Source: Amycolatopsis sp. NBRC 101858
GTDB taxonomy: Bacteria > Actinomycetota > Actinomycetes > Mycobacteriales > Pseudonocardiaceae
Length of the DNA: 64,000 bases
Direction: 5' to 3'
Assembly (NCBI RefSeq): GCF_030269325.1
Contig: NZ_BSTD01000005.1
Span: 265,294 to 329,293 of the forward strand
Positions 53,284-62,099 of this stretch are shown piece after piece (within the stretch, counting starts at the first letter, position 1; each line of letters opens with the position of its first letter). A program made the translations under genes and the position numbers. The notes below the pieces were generated by a model, which ran no database searches, had not been told where the DNA came from, and saw only the letters and a program-made list of their open reading frames with translations.

Positions 53284-55194
53284 ATGTGCGGCATCGCAGG
53301 CACCTACCTCTGGCCGGACGGCGGGCCGCTCACCGACCGGCTGACCAAGACGCTGGCCCACCGCGGGCCGGACGGCTCCGGCCGCTACGACCACGCCGTC
53401 GGCGCGGGCTCGGTCCACCTGGGGCACCGGCGGCTGTCGATCATCGACCTGTCCGAGACCGGCGCCCAGCCGATGGTCCTCGACGGCCTCGCGCTCAGCT
53501 ACAACGGCGAGCTGTACAACGCCCCGGAGCTGCGCGCCGAGCTTTCCGCGGCCGGCGTCCGATTCCGGGGGACGTCCGACACCGAGGTGCTGCTGCAGGC
53601 GTGGCGGCGCTGGGGCACGGACTGCCTGCCGAAGCTGCGCGGGATGTTCGCCTTCGCGATGTTCGAGGAAGGCACCGGCGAGCTGTTCCTGGTCCGTGAC
53701 CAGCTGGGCATCAAGCCGCTGTTCTTCGTGCCGCGGGCCGGCGGGGTCGCCTTCGCCTCCGAACTGAAGGCGCTGGCCGGTGAGCTGGGCGGGTCGCTGC
53801 AGGTCGACAACGCGGCGCTGATCGCGTCACTGCTCTATTACTGGGTGCCGGACAGCCGCTGCGCCTACCAGGGCGTGGAGAAGCTGCAGCCGGGTACGTG
53901 GCTGCGCTGCCGTCCGGACGGTCAGCTCGACCGCGGCCGGTTCTGGTCGCTGCGCGAGGTTGCCGAGGAAGGCGCCGCCTACGAGGGCGAAGTCGACCTG
54001 CACGAGGTGATCTCCGAGTCGACCGCCAAGCACCTGCTCTCCGACGTCCCGGTCGCGACGTTCCTTTCGGGCGGGCTGGACTCCAGCTACCTGACGGCGC
54101 TGGCCGCGCGCTCGCAGCCCGGGATCTCCGCGTACACCATCGGGTTCCGCGCCGAGGACGCCAAGTTCGAGGCCATGCCGGACGACCTCAAGTACGCCCG
54201 GATCGTGGCGCAGCAGTTCGGCGTCGACCTGCACGAGATCGAGATCGCGCCGCAGGTGCTCGACCTGCTGCCGAAGATGATCCACCACCTCGACGAGCCG
54301 ATCGGCGACCCGGCGGCGATCAACTCGTTCCTGATCTGCTCGGCCGCGCGCGAGGCCGGCGTCAAGGTGATGCTGTCCGGGATGGGCGCCGACGAGCTGT
54401 TCGCCGGCTACCGCAAGCACCTCGCGAACCTGATCGCCCTGCGCTACCACAAGGTGCCGGGCGCGGTCCGCCGTCCCGTCGAGTCCCTGGTGGACCGGCT
54501 GCCGGTCGCCTCGGCCAAGCGCGGGTACCGGTCGGTGCGGTTCGCCAAGCGGTTCCTGTCCTTCGCGGGCCTGCCCGAGGAGACGGCGTTCCGGCGCAGC
54601 TACACGATGTACGACCGCGCGGAGCTGCTCGACCTGGTCAACCCGGACTTCGCGCCGGACGTCGACGCCGTCCTGACCGAGCACGCGGACACGTACAACG
54701 ACCAGGCGCTCGACGACTTCGTCAACCGCATGTGCCTGGCCGACTCGCGGATGTTCCTGCCGGGGCTGAACCTGACCTACACCGACCGTTCGACGATGGC
54801 GGCGTCCACCGAGGTGCGGACGCCGTTCGTCGACGTCGAGGTCGTGAAGGCGGCGTTCCGGGTCCCCGGCAACAAGAAGATCGTCGGCCGCGCCGGGAAG
54901 GTCGCGCTGAAGAACGCGGCGCTGAACATCCTGCCCAGCGAGATCGTGCACCGGCCGAAGGGCCTGTTCAGCGCGCCGCTGCGGGCGTGGATGAGCCGCG
55001 ACCTGGCGCCGCTGGTGCGTGAGGTCGTCAACGATGGGGTGCTCGTTTCGTCGGGTTTCCTGCAGCGGGAGGCGTTGCAGCGCATGGTCGCCGAGGACGC
55101 CGCCGGCCAGGAGGACCGCGGCAAGCACCTCTGGCACGTCTTGACTCTTGAGTATTGGTACCGGAACGCGATGTCTGGAGCGGGAGCGAAGTGA
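53284..55194 (+). CDS. Asparagine synthase-like glutamine amidotransferase
   Basis: A 636-residue two-domain enzyme. The glutaminase domain starts with the nucleophilic Cys 2 in MCGIAGTYLWPDGG and has HRGPDGSG and SYNGELYN. The ATP pyrophosphatase loop is FLSGGLDSSYLT (SGGLDS at residues 262-267), with SGMGADELFAGYRKH further on. In surface-polysaccharide clusters such enzymes (WbpS/WbpG-like) amidate sugar carboxylates to uronamides. With the uronic-acid-forming dehydrogenase nearby this is the likeliest role. Plain asparagine synthesis is the alternative. Its stop overlaps the next GTG. Confidence 0.82.
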   Translation: MCGIAGTYLWPDGGPLTDRLTKTLAHRGPDGSGRYDHAVGAGSVHLGHRRLSIIDLSETGAQPMVLDGLALSYNGELYNAPELRAELSAAGVRFRGTSDTEVLLQAWRRWGTDCLPKLRGMFAFAMFEEGTGELFLVRDQLGIKPLFFVPRAGGVAFASELKALAGELGGSLQVDNAALIASLLYYWVPDSRCAYQGVEKLQPGTWLRCRPDGQLDRGRFWSLREVAEEGAAYEGEVDLHEVISESTAKHLLSDVPVATFLSGGLDSSYLTALAARSQPGISAYTIGFRAEDAKFEAMPDDLKYARIVAQQFGVDLHEIEIAPQVLDLLPKMIHHLDEPIGDPAAINSFLICSAAREAGVKVMLSGMGADELFAGYRKHLANLIALRYHKVPGAVRRPVESLVDRLPVASAKRGYRSVRFAKRFLSFAGLPEETAFRRSYTMYDRAELLDLVNPDFAPDVDAVLTEHADTYNDQALDDFVNRMCLADSRMFLPGLNLTYTDRSTMAASTEVRTPFVDVEVVKAAFRVPGNKKIVGRAGKVALKNAALNILPSEIVHRPKGLFSAPLRAWMSRDLAPLVREVVNDGVLVSSGFLQREALQRMVAEDAAGQEDRGKHLWHVLTLEYWYRNAMSGAGAK

Positions 55195-57368
55195 AGCAGG
55201 TAGTCCAGAACTACAAGAGCGGGGAACTGGCGCTCCTCGAGGTCCCCGAACCCGCCTGCAAGCCCGGCGGCGTGCTGGTGCGGACGGTGTACTCGCTGAT
55301 CTCGACCGGCACCGAGATGATGAAGGTGTCGGAGGCCAGCCTGTCCCTGGTGGGCAAGGCGAAGGCCCGCCCGGACCAGGTCGCGAAGGTCATGCAGAGC
55401 GTCGCCACCAACGGCCTCTCGGCGACCTACCGCAAGGTGACGTCCAAACTGGACTCCTACACCCCGCTCGGCTACTCGCTGTGCGGCATCGTCGAGCAGG
55501 TCGGCGACGGCATCACCGACGTCGCGGTCGGCGACCTCGTGGCCTGCGCGGGCAACGAGCACGCACTGCACTCCGAGCTGAACTGGGTGCCCAAGAACCT
55601 CTACTCGCGCGTCCCGGCCGGCGTCGACCCGCGGCACGCGGCGTTCGGCACCGTCGGGTCGATCGCCATGCAGGGTGTCCGCCGCGGCGAGCCGCAGATC
55701 GGCGACGTCGCCCTGGTCATCGGCCTCGGCCTGATCGGGCAGCTCGTGGTGCAGCTGCTGGCGTCGTCCGGCGTGCGCGTCGTCGGCGTCGACCCCGACC
55801 CGGAGCGCTGCAAGCTCGCCGAGAGCCTCGGCGCGCTGACCTGCGCGCACCCGGCGTCCGGCATCGTCGACACGGCCGTGGACGAGCTGACCCACGGCGC
55901 GGGCGTCGACCAGACCTACCTCGCCGCCGGCGGCAACACGAACGACCCGGTCGAGCTGGCCGCGAAGCTGTCGCGTGACCGCGGCCGCGTCATCGACATC
56001 GGCAAGTGCAAGCTCGACCTGCCGTGGAACGCGTACTACGAGAAGGAACTGGACGTCCGGTTCTCCCGCTCGTACGGCCCGGGCCGCTACGACCCGTCGT
56101 ACGAGCTCGAAGGCCGCGACTACCCGATCGGCCAGGTCCGCTGGACCGAGCGCCGCAACCTCGAGTGCGTCCTCGACCTGATCGCGCGCGACCGTCTTGA
56201 TGTCGAGCCGCTGATCACGCACGTCTCGGACTTCTCCGACGCGGTTTCGACGTACAAGTCGCTGAACGAGGGCGAGCTCAAGGCCGTCGCGGTGCTGTTC
56301 CGCTACCCGGACGCGGTCGCTCGCACGGAGCCCGTGGTCACGTCCGCCCGCGTCGGGCTGATCGAGCACAAGGCGGCGCCGCTGCCGGCCGGGCAGCCCG
56401 TGCGCCTGGGCTTCATCGGCGCGGGCAACTACGCGTCGTCGATGCTGCTGCCGCACCTGGTCGAGCGTTCGGACGTGCAGCTCAAGCACGTCTCGACGAC
56501 CTCGGCGCTGTCGGGTGCCAACGCGCGGCGCAAGTTCGGCTTCGCCGCGGCGTCCACCGACATCGACGACGTCCTCGGCGACTCGTCGATCGACGCGGTG
56601 TTCGTTGTGACGCGGCATAGCTCGCACGCCGAGCTGACGCGTCAGGCGTTGCTGGCGGGCAAGTCGGTGTTCGTCGAGAAGCCCCTGGCGCTGTCCGCCG
56701 AGGAGCTGCAGAAGGTCCTCGACGCGATCGAGGAGTCCGGCAACGACCGCCTGCAGGTCGGCTTCAACCGCCGGTTCGCCCCGCTGCTGCACGAGGCCCG
56801 CGGCCAGTTCGGCCCGCGAGTCGGCCCGGCGACGGTCCGCTACCTGGTCAACGCGGGCCGCCTCGACCACGGCAGCTGGTACAACCAGACGGCCACCGAG
56901 GGCTCCCGTTTCGCCGGCGAGGGCGGGCACTTCATCGACACGGTGAGCTGGCTGCTCGACGCGGACCCGGTCTCGGTGTACGCGACGGGCGACCTCCAGG
57001 TGACGCTCGGCTACCCGGACGGTTCGACGGCGGTCATCACGTACGCGGAGACGGGTTCGTCGGGCTTCCCGAAGGAAACCCTGGACCTCACGGCCGACGG
57101 CAAGGTCTTGAAGTTCGACGACTTCGTCCGCGCATCGGTGTACTCGCGCAAGAAGTGGGCGAGCTCCCGGATCCCGAAGGGCCGCGACAAGGGCCAGGCG
57201 GCCGAGGTCGACGCGTTCTTGACGGCGGTCCGCACGGGCGGCCCGATGCCGATCCCGGTGTCATCACTGGCCGCGACGACGCTGGCCACGCTGGCGGCGC
57301 AGGCCAGTGTGTCGAACGCGGCGCCGGTCCGGATCGAGCTGCCGAGCAAGGCGGGTGCCCCGGCATGA
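55191..57368 (+). CDS. Bi-domain oxidoreductase (alcohol dehydrogenase fused to GFO/IDH/MocA)
   Basis: A 725-residue fusion. Residues 1-390 are a medium-chain zinc alcohol dehydrogenase-like domain (VYSLISTGTEMMKVSEAS, GDVALVIGLGLIGQLVVQLL). Residues 405-715 form a GFO/IDH/MocA dehydrogenase with GFIGAGNYASSMLLPHL, the conserved FVEKPLALS (about 495) and GEGGHFIDTVSWLL. This fusion type occurs in many bacterial polysaccharide loci beside heparinase-like genes and is thought to modify a nucleotide- or lipid-linked sugar, but no reaction is established. GTG 55191 overlaps the preceding stop. Confidence 0.85.
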   Translation: MKQVVQNYKSGELALLEVPEPACKPGGVLVRTVYSLISTGTEMMKVSEASLSLVGKAKARPDQVAKVMQSVATNGLSATYRKVTSKLDSYTPLGYSLCGIVEQVGDGITDVAVGDLVACAGNEHALHSELNWVPKNLYSRVPAGVDPRHAAFGTVGSIAMQGVRRGEPQIGDVALVIGLGLIGQLVVQLLASSGVRVVGVDPDPERCKLAESLGALTCAHPASGIVDTAVDELTHGAGVDQTYLAAGGNTNDPVELAAKLSRDRGRVIDIGKCKLDLPWNAYYEKELDVRFSRSYGPGRYDPSYELEGRDYPIGQVRWTERRNLECVLDLIARDRLDVEPLITHVSDFSDAVSTYKSLNEGELKAVAVLFRYPDAVARTEPVVTSARVGLIEHKAAPLPAGQPVRLGFIGAGNYASSMLLPHLVERSDVQLKHVSTTSALSGANARRKFGFAAASTDIDDVLGDSSIDAVFVVTRHSSHAELTRQALLAGKSVFVEKPLALSAEELQKVLDAIEESGNDRLQVGFNRRFAPLLHEARGQFGPRVGPATVRYLVNAGRLDHGSWYNQTATEGSRFAGEGGHFIDTVSWLLDADPVSVYATGDLQVTLGYPDGSTAVITYAETGSSGFPKETLDLTADGKVLKFDDFVRASVYSRKKWASSRIPKGRDKGQAAEVDAFLTAVRTGGPMPIPVSSLAATTLATLAAQASVSNAAPVRIELPSKAGAPA

Positions 57369-59311
57369 TGGGTCCCGGCTGGTACCTGCGCCGACTCTCC
57401 CGGATGGGGCCGGCGGAGGTCGTCGGGCGTGCTCGGCATGCCGTTGTTCAGCGGCAGTGGCGGAGCGCGCTGCCCACGCCGCCCGACTGGCCGTCGCACC
57501 CGCGGTTCGCCGCCGCCCTGCCCTCGGGGACCCTGGACAAGGTGCCCGGCGAGGCCGTCAAGCGGCTGCTCGCCACCGCCGACGAGCTGATGGCCGGCCG
57601 CGCCGAGTTCTTCGGTGTCGTCCGCACGGACTTCGAGTCGCCGGACTGGTTCCTCGACCCGAAGACCGGCCGGCGCGCACCTTCCGACGTCTACGCCTTC
57701 GACGTGCCGTACCGGTCGGAAGACACGGTCGGTGACATCAAGCAGATCTGGGAGCCGTCGCGCCACCAGCACCTCACCGTGCTGGCCGCGGCCTACGCCC
57801 TCACTGGCAACTCGGACTACGCCGCGCGCGTCGCCGCCCACCTGCGTTCGTGGTGGGCCGGGAACCCGCCGCTGCGGGGGCCGCACTGGGTGAGTGGCAT
57901 CGAGCTGGGCATCCGGCTGCTGTCGTGGGTCTGGACGCGCCGCCTGCTCGACGGCTGGGCCGGCGTCGGCGACCTGTTCGAGGACAACCCGGACTTCCAG
58001 CTCCAGCTCTGGCACCACCAGAACTGGCTCTCCACCCTGCGCAGCCACGGCTCGTCGGCGAACAACCACGTCATCGCCGAAGACGCCGGGCTGCTGGCCG
58101 CGGCCTGCGCGTTCGGCTGGTTCCCGGAGTCGCCGCGCTGGCGGACCGAGGCGATGCGCTCGCTGGACGTCCAGCTGGGCCGCAACACGTTCGACTCCGG
58201 GCTGAACGCCGAACTGGCATCCGAGTACCACGGCCTGGTCCTGGAACTCGGGCTCGCCGCCGCGGTGGAGGCCGACGCGGCGGGCACGCCGGTACCGGAC
58301 TCGACCTGGGACGTCCTGCTCCGGATGACCGACGCCCTGGCGTCCATTGTGGACAATCGACTGCGGCCGCCGCGACAGGGCGACGCCGACGACGGCTTCG
58401 GCCTGATCGTCGACGGTCTCGAGACCGACCGCTGGGCGTCGCTGCTGGCGACCGGCGAAGCACTGTTCGGCCGGCTCGACTGGTGGCCGCCGAACCCGGG
58501 CGAGGACGTCCGCACACCGCTGTTCGCTTCGCTGGCGTCCCGGACGCCTCGCGCTTCGGGCGTCCGCGCCGCCCGCCGTCCCGCGCACCTGCGGGACGCG
58601 GGCATGACGATCCTGCGGTCCGGTCGGATCTGGGCCCGCTGCGACGGCGGGCCGCACGGCTTCCTGTCGATCGCCGCGCACGCCCACGCCGACGCACTGT
58701 CGGTGGAGGTCCGCCACGACGGCGTCGACATCCTGGCCGACCCGGGCACCTTCTGCTACCACGGCGAGCCGCAGTGGCGGTCGTACTTCCGGTCGACACT
58801 CGGCCACAACACCCTCGAGCTGGCCGGGACCGACCAGTCGGTGTCCGGCGGGCCGTTCTTGTGGACGCGCCACGCGGTCACGAAGGTGATCGAAGTGCGC
58901 ACCCCCGACGAAGGACCCTCCCGCTGGACGGCCGCCCACGACGGCTACGCGCCCGCGGTCCACCGCCGCACGGTCGAGCTCGACGGCGACGTGCTGAAGA
59001 TCGTCGACGAGGTGCTCGGCGACGGCCGCCCGGCCGCGCGCCTGGCGTTCCACCTGGGCCCGGCGGTCACCGTCCGGCTCGAAGGGAACGTCGCGCACCT
59101 CAGCTGGCCGGGCCATTCCACCGGGTCCGTGGCCCCGGTGCACACCGCCGCCATGGAACTGCCGTCCGCGTTGTCGTGGACGGCCCATCGCGGTGAGCTC
59201 GACCCACCCCTCGGCTGGTACTCCGCGGGCTTCGGCCGCAAGGAGCCTTCGACCACACTCGTCGGCTCCGGCCCTCCCGGACTCCTCGCCACCCTGCTCC
59301 ACTTCAGTTAG
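57365..59311 (+). CDS. Heparinase II/III family protein (alginate-lyase-like)
   Basis: A 648-residue protein with an alpha-toroid N-terminal half (WVSGIELGIRLLSWVWTRR, SSANNHVIAEDAGLLAA) and a beta-sandwich C-terminal half. The C-terminal half has AAHAHADALSVEVRHDG, DPGTFCYHGEPQWRSYFR and LGHNTLELAGTDQS. NNHVIAE and HAHADAL hold the Asn/His/Tyr-type residues used for beta-elimination of uronic acids. No signal peptide is visible, so it would be cytoplasmic or membrane-associated, unlike secreted lyases. It may edit or remodel the polymer or its lipid-linked repeat. ATG 57365 overlaps the previous stop. Confidence 0.82.
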   Translation: MMGPGWYLRRLSRMGPAEVVGRARHAVVQRQWRSALPTPPDWPSHPRFAAALPSGTLDKVPGEAVKRLLATADELMAGRAEFFGVVRTDFESPDWFLDPKTGRRAPSDVYAFDVPYRSEDTVGDIKQIWEPSRHQHLTVLAAAYALTGNSDYAARVAAHLRSWWAGNPPLRGPHWVSGIELGIRLLSWVWTRRLLDGWAGVGDLFEDNPDFQLQLWHHQNWLSTLRSHGSSANNHVIAEDAGLLAAACAFGWFPESPRWRTEAMRSLDVQLGRNTFDSGLNAELASEYHGLVLELGLAAAVEADAAGTPVPDSTWDVLLRMTDALASIVDNRLRPPRQGDADDGFGLIVDGLETDRWASLLATGEALFGRLDWWPPNPGEDVRTPLFASLASRTPRASGVRAARRPAHLRDAGMTILRSGRIWARCDGGPHGFLSIAAHAHADALSVEVRHDGVDILADPGTFCYHGEPQWRSYFRSTLGHNTLELAGTDQSVSGGPFLWTRHAVTKVIEVRTPDEGPSRWTAAHDGYAPAVHRRTVELDGDVLKIVDEVLGDGRPAARLAFHLGPAVTVRLEGNVAHLSWPGHSTGSVAPVHTAAMELPSALSWTAHRGELDPPLGWYSAGFGRKEPSTTLVGSGPPGLLATLLHFS

Positions 59312-59320
59312 GACCCGCCC

Positions 59321-60844
59321 GTGACAGCCCGCCGTTCCCGACTCCGCCGTGCCGCTCCGCTGCTCGGCGTCCTCCTCACGGTCGCGGCGTGCTCCAGCAG
59401 CCCGGACTCCACCGGCCCGGCTCAGGCGACCCCGGCCCCCAGCGGATCGGTCGCGGCGGTCTGCGACAAGGAACCGGCCGGCCCGGCGACGGCCCCGGCG
59501 GGCGCGGTCGCCGTCGATCCGGCGGTGCCGGGCGACCTCGCCGCCAAGACGCGCGCGGCCGGCCCCGGCACGACGTTCTGGCTCAAGGCGGGCAAGCACA
59601 TCCTCGGCGACGACAAGTACGACCAGGTGTCGCCCAAGGACGGTGACGTCTACATCGGCGCCCCCGGCGCGGTCGTCGACGGCCGGAAGATCAACCAGTA
59701 CGCGTTCACCGGCCACGCGACGAACGTCAAGCTCACTTACCTGACCGTCCAGGGCTTCGCCGCGCCCCGCGACGAAGGCGTGGTCAACCACGACTCCGGC
59801 GACGGCTGGGTGATCGAGCACTCGACCATCCAGGACAACGACGGCGCCGGCCTGATGGCGGGCGCGCGCCAGCAGGTGCGCGGCAACTGCCTGCGCCGCA
59901 ACGGCCAGTACGGGATGAACGCCTTCTCCGGCAGCACCCCGATCACCGCGCTGGTCGTCGAGGGCAACGAGATCGCCGGCAACAACACCGGCGACTGGGA
60001 AGCGAAGATCGACGGCTGCGGCTGCACCGGCGGCGTCAAGTTCTGGGACGTCAACGGCGCCGACGTGCGCGGCAACTGGGTGCACGACAACCACGGCACC
60101 GGGCTGTGGGCTGACACGAACAACAACGACTTCCTCATCGAGGGCAACCTCATCGAGAACAACGACAGCGCCGCGCTGATCTACGAGATCAGCTACAACG
60201 CGATCATCCGCGACAACACGATCCGCAAGAACAACTGGGTCGACGGCCGCAGGTACGCCGACAAGGGCGACAACTTCCCGACCCCGGCGATCTACATCTC
60301 CGAGTCCGGCGGCGAGCCGCGGATCAAGGCGCGGACGGCGAAGCTCGAGATCTCCCGCAACTACCTGGAGAACAACTGGTCCGGGATCACGTTGTGGGAG
60401 AACGCCGACCGCTACTGCAACAGCCCGGCCAACACCAGCTCCGGCGACTGCACCCGGCTGGTGCCGGACGTCAAGACGTGCGCGGACCCGGCCATCGCGA
60501 GCGGGCCGCTGCTGAGCGACTGCCGCTGGAAGACCCAGCACGTCGACATCCACGACAACAAGTTCGTCCTGGACCCGGCCGTCGTCGGCTGCCAGGCGTC
60601 GTGCGGCCGGATGGGCCTGCTCTCGAACTTCGGCACTTACCCGGACTGGTCGCCGTACAAGGGCAACGTCGTCCAAGAGGCGATCACGTACAAGCAGGAC
60701 AACCGCTGGCACGACAACAGCTACGCCGGCCCGTGGACCTTCATCGCCTACACGACCGACCGCATCCTCGAGGTCGGCGAGTGGGAAGGCTCGCCGTACT
60801 CGCAGGACACCGGCAGCACGTACACCGCACAGGGCGGAGGCTGA
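59321..60844 (+). CDS. Right-handed parallel beta-helix lipoprotein
   Basis: A 507-residue exported lipoprotein. The signal peptide runs to the lipobox VAAC with Cys 24, followed by a Ser/Pro/Ala linker. The core shows repeated Asn-rich turns typical of pectate-lyase or mannuronan-epimerase-like beta helices: VIEHSTIQDNDGAGLM, VVEGNEIAGNNTGDW, FLIEGNLIENNDSAALI and NAIIRDNTIRKNNW. Several Cys pairs (CGCTG, CQASCG) suggest disulfides. It probably binds, cleaves or epimerises the exported polysaccharide at the cell surface. The exact activity is not visible. Confidence 0.8.
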   Translation: MTARRSRLRRAAPLLGVLLTVAACSSSPDSTGPAQATPAPSGSVAAVCDKEPAGPATAPAGAVAVDPAVPGDLAAKTRAAGPGTTFWLKAGKHILGDDKYDQVSPKDGDVYIGAPGAVVDGRKINQYAFTGHATNVKLTYLTVQGFAAPRDEGVVNHDSGDGWVIEHSTIQDNDGAGLMAGARQQVRGNCLRRNGQYGMNAFSGSTPITALVVEGNEIAGNNTGDWEAKIDGCGCTGGVKFWDVNGADVRGNWVHDNHGTGLWADTNNNDFLIEGNLIENNDSAALIYEISYNAIIRDNTIRKNNWVDGRRYADKGDNFPTPAIYISESGGEPRIKARTAKLEISRNYLENNWSGITLWENADRYCNSPANTSSGDCTRLVPDVKTCADPAIASGPLLSDCRWKTQHVDIHDNKFVLDPAVVGCQASCGRMGLLSNFGTYPDWSPYKGNVVQEAITYKQDNRWHDNSYAGPWTFIAYTTDRILEVGEWEGSPYSQDTGSTYTAQGGG

Positions 60845-60845
60845 C

Positions 60846-62099
60846 ATGGCGGCACACACCGGCATCGCGGGCATCCGCGGCGACACCGCGGCCGAGCCCG
60901 CGTCGGCGACCCCGAAGTGGGCGGCCCTCGCGTGGGCCCTGCTGATCATCAACACGCTCGGCTCGACCGGCGCGAAGACGGTCATCCCGCTGCCGCGCTC
61001 GGTCAGCCAGCTGGTCACCATGGGCTCGCTGATGACGGCGTTCGTGATCGCGCTGGTGCTGAACAAGCACCTGCGGATCCGGCCGAGCGCGTACCTGCTG
61101 CTGCTGACGCTGCTGCTGGTGTCGAGCATCCTGTCCAGCGCCGACCTGCAGGAGGGCGCCGGCGCGCTGTTCCGGTGCTTCCGGCTCACGGTGTTCGTCT
61201 CCACGCTCTGGTTGCTGACCCGCTGGTGGGACGGCGGGTTCACGTTCGTCCGGGCCCACATCCGCACGTACTCCGTCGTGCTCGTCTCGGTGGCGATCGG
61301 CCTCGTGGTCTCGCCCGGCAACGCGATGCCGGAGGAGTACGGCGGCCGCCTCTCGGGCGCGATTTGGCCGCTGACCCCGCCGCAGATCGGCCAGTACGCG
61401 GCGGTCATTTCCGGGCTCACGCTCCTTCTCTGGTTCGGGCGCCGGACGAGTTGGCGCAGCGCGCTGTACATCGTGGTGCCGGCATCGGGACTGTTGTTGC
61501 TCACGCACACCCGCACGGCGACGCTCGGCCTGGTCGCCGGGCTGGCCGTGGCGTTCCTGTCCATGCTGCTGACCAGCGCCCGCGCGCGGAAGGTGTTCGC
61601 CTGGACGGTCGGCGTCGGCGGGGTCGCCGGCGTGGTGCTGGCGGGCGCCCTGCAGGCGTGGTTCCTCCGCGGGCAGAGCGCCGACAACTTCTCCAGCCTG
61701 ACCGGCCGCGCGAAGGTGTGGGACGCGCTGCTGGAGGCCCCGCGGACGACGTCGGAGTACATCTTCGGGGTCGGGCTGACGGACAAGTCCTACGATGGCC
61801 TGCCGATCGACAACAGCTGGCTCGCGATCTACCACGAGCAGGGATTCGTCGGGATCGCGCTGGTGGCGGGGTTCCTCCTCACGTTGGTCGTGGTGGCCGT
61901 GCTGCGGCCGCCGTCGCTGGCTCGCGCGTGCGCGATCTTCCTGATCACCTACTGCCTTTCGGCCTCCTACACCGAAGCCGGTCTCGGCGACGCGTCGCCG
62001 TACCTGCTGCACCTGGCCTTGGCCGCGTCGTTGCTGGTCCGCGGGGTGCCGCAGTCCGACGAACAAGCATTCATCCCGGCGAAGGGGATAGGCACGTGA
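60846..62099 (+). CDS. O-antigen ligase / Wzy-type polymerase family membrane protein
   Basis: A 417-residue integral membrane protein with about 10-11 helices and one large loop before the C-terminal helices. The loop carries GLTDKSYDGLPIDNSWLAIY; the preceding helix has LLLTHTRTATLGLVAGLA. This is the Wzy_C/WaaL topology, with a conserved Arg before the long periplasmic-type loop. In this cluster it is most likely the polymerase that joins lipid-linked repeats. It starts one base after the beta-helix gene stop, and its own stop overlaps the next GTG. Confidence 0.8.
   Translation: MAAHTGIAGIRGDTAAEPASATPKWAALAWALLIINTLGSTGAKTVIPLPRSVSQLVTMGSLMTAFVIALVLNKHLRIRPSAYLLLLTLLLVSSILSSADLQEGAGALFRCFRLTVFVSTLWLLTRWWDGGFTFVRAHIRTYSVVLVSVAIGLVVSPGNAMPEEYGGRLSGAIWPLTPPQIGQYAAVISGLTLLLWFGRRTSWRSALYIVVPASGLLLLTHTRTATLGLVAGLAVAFLSMLLTSARARKVFAWTVGVGGVAGVVLAGALQAWFLRGQSADNFSSLTGRAKVWDALLEAPRTTSEYIFGVGLTDKSYDGLPIDNSWLAIYHEQGFVGIALVAGFLLTLVVVAVLRPPSLARACAIFLITYCLSASYTEAGLGDASPYLLHLALAASLLVRGVPQSDEQAFIPAKGIGT

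Noticed and set aside
57011..61786. A very long open frame (about 1,590 codons) on the minus strand across the polysaccharide genes.
   Set aside because: It is a shadow produced by GC-rich third positions. The composition is low-complexity Arg/Ala/Pro/Gly, and the plus-strand frames have clear domains.
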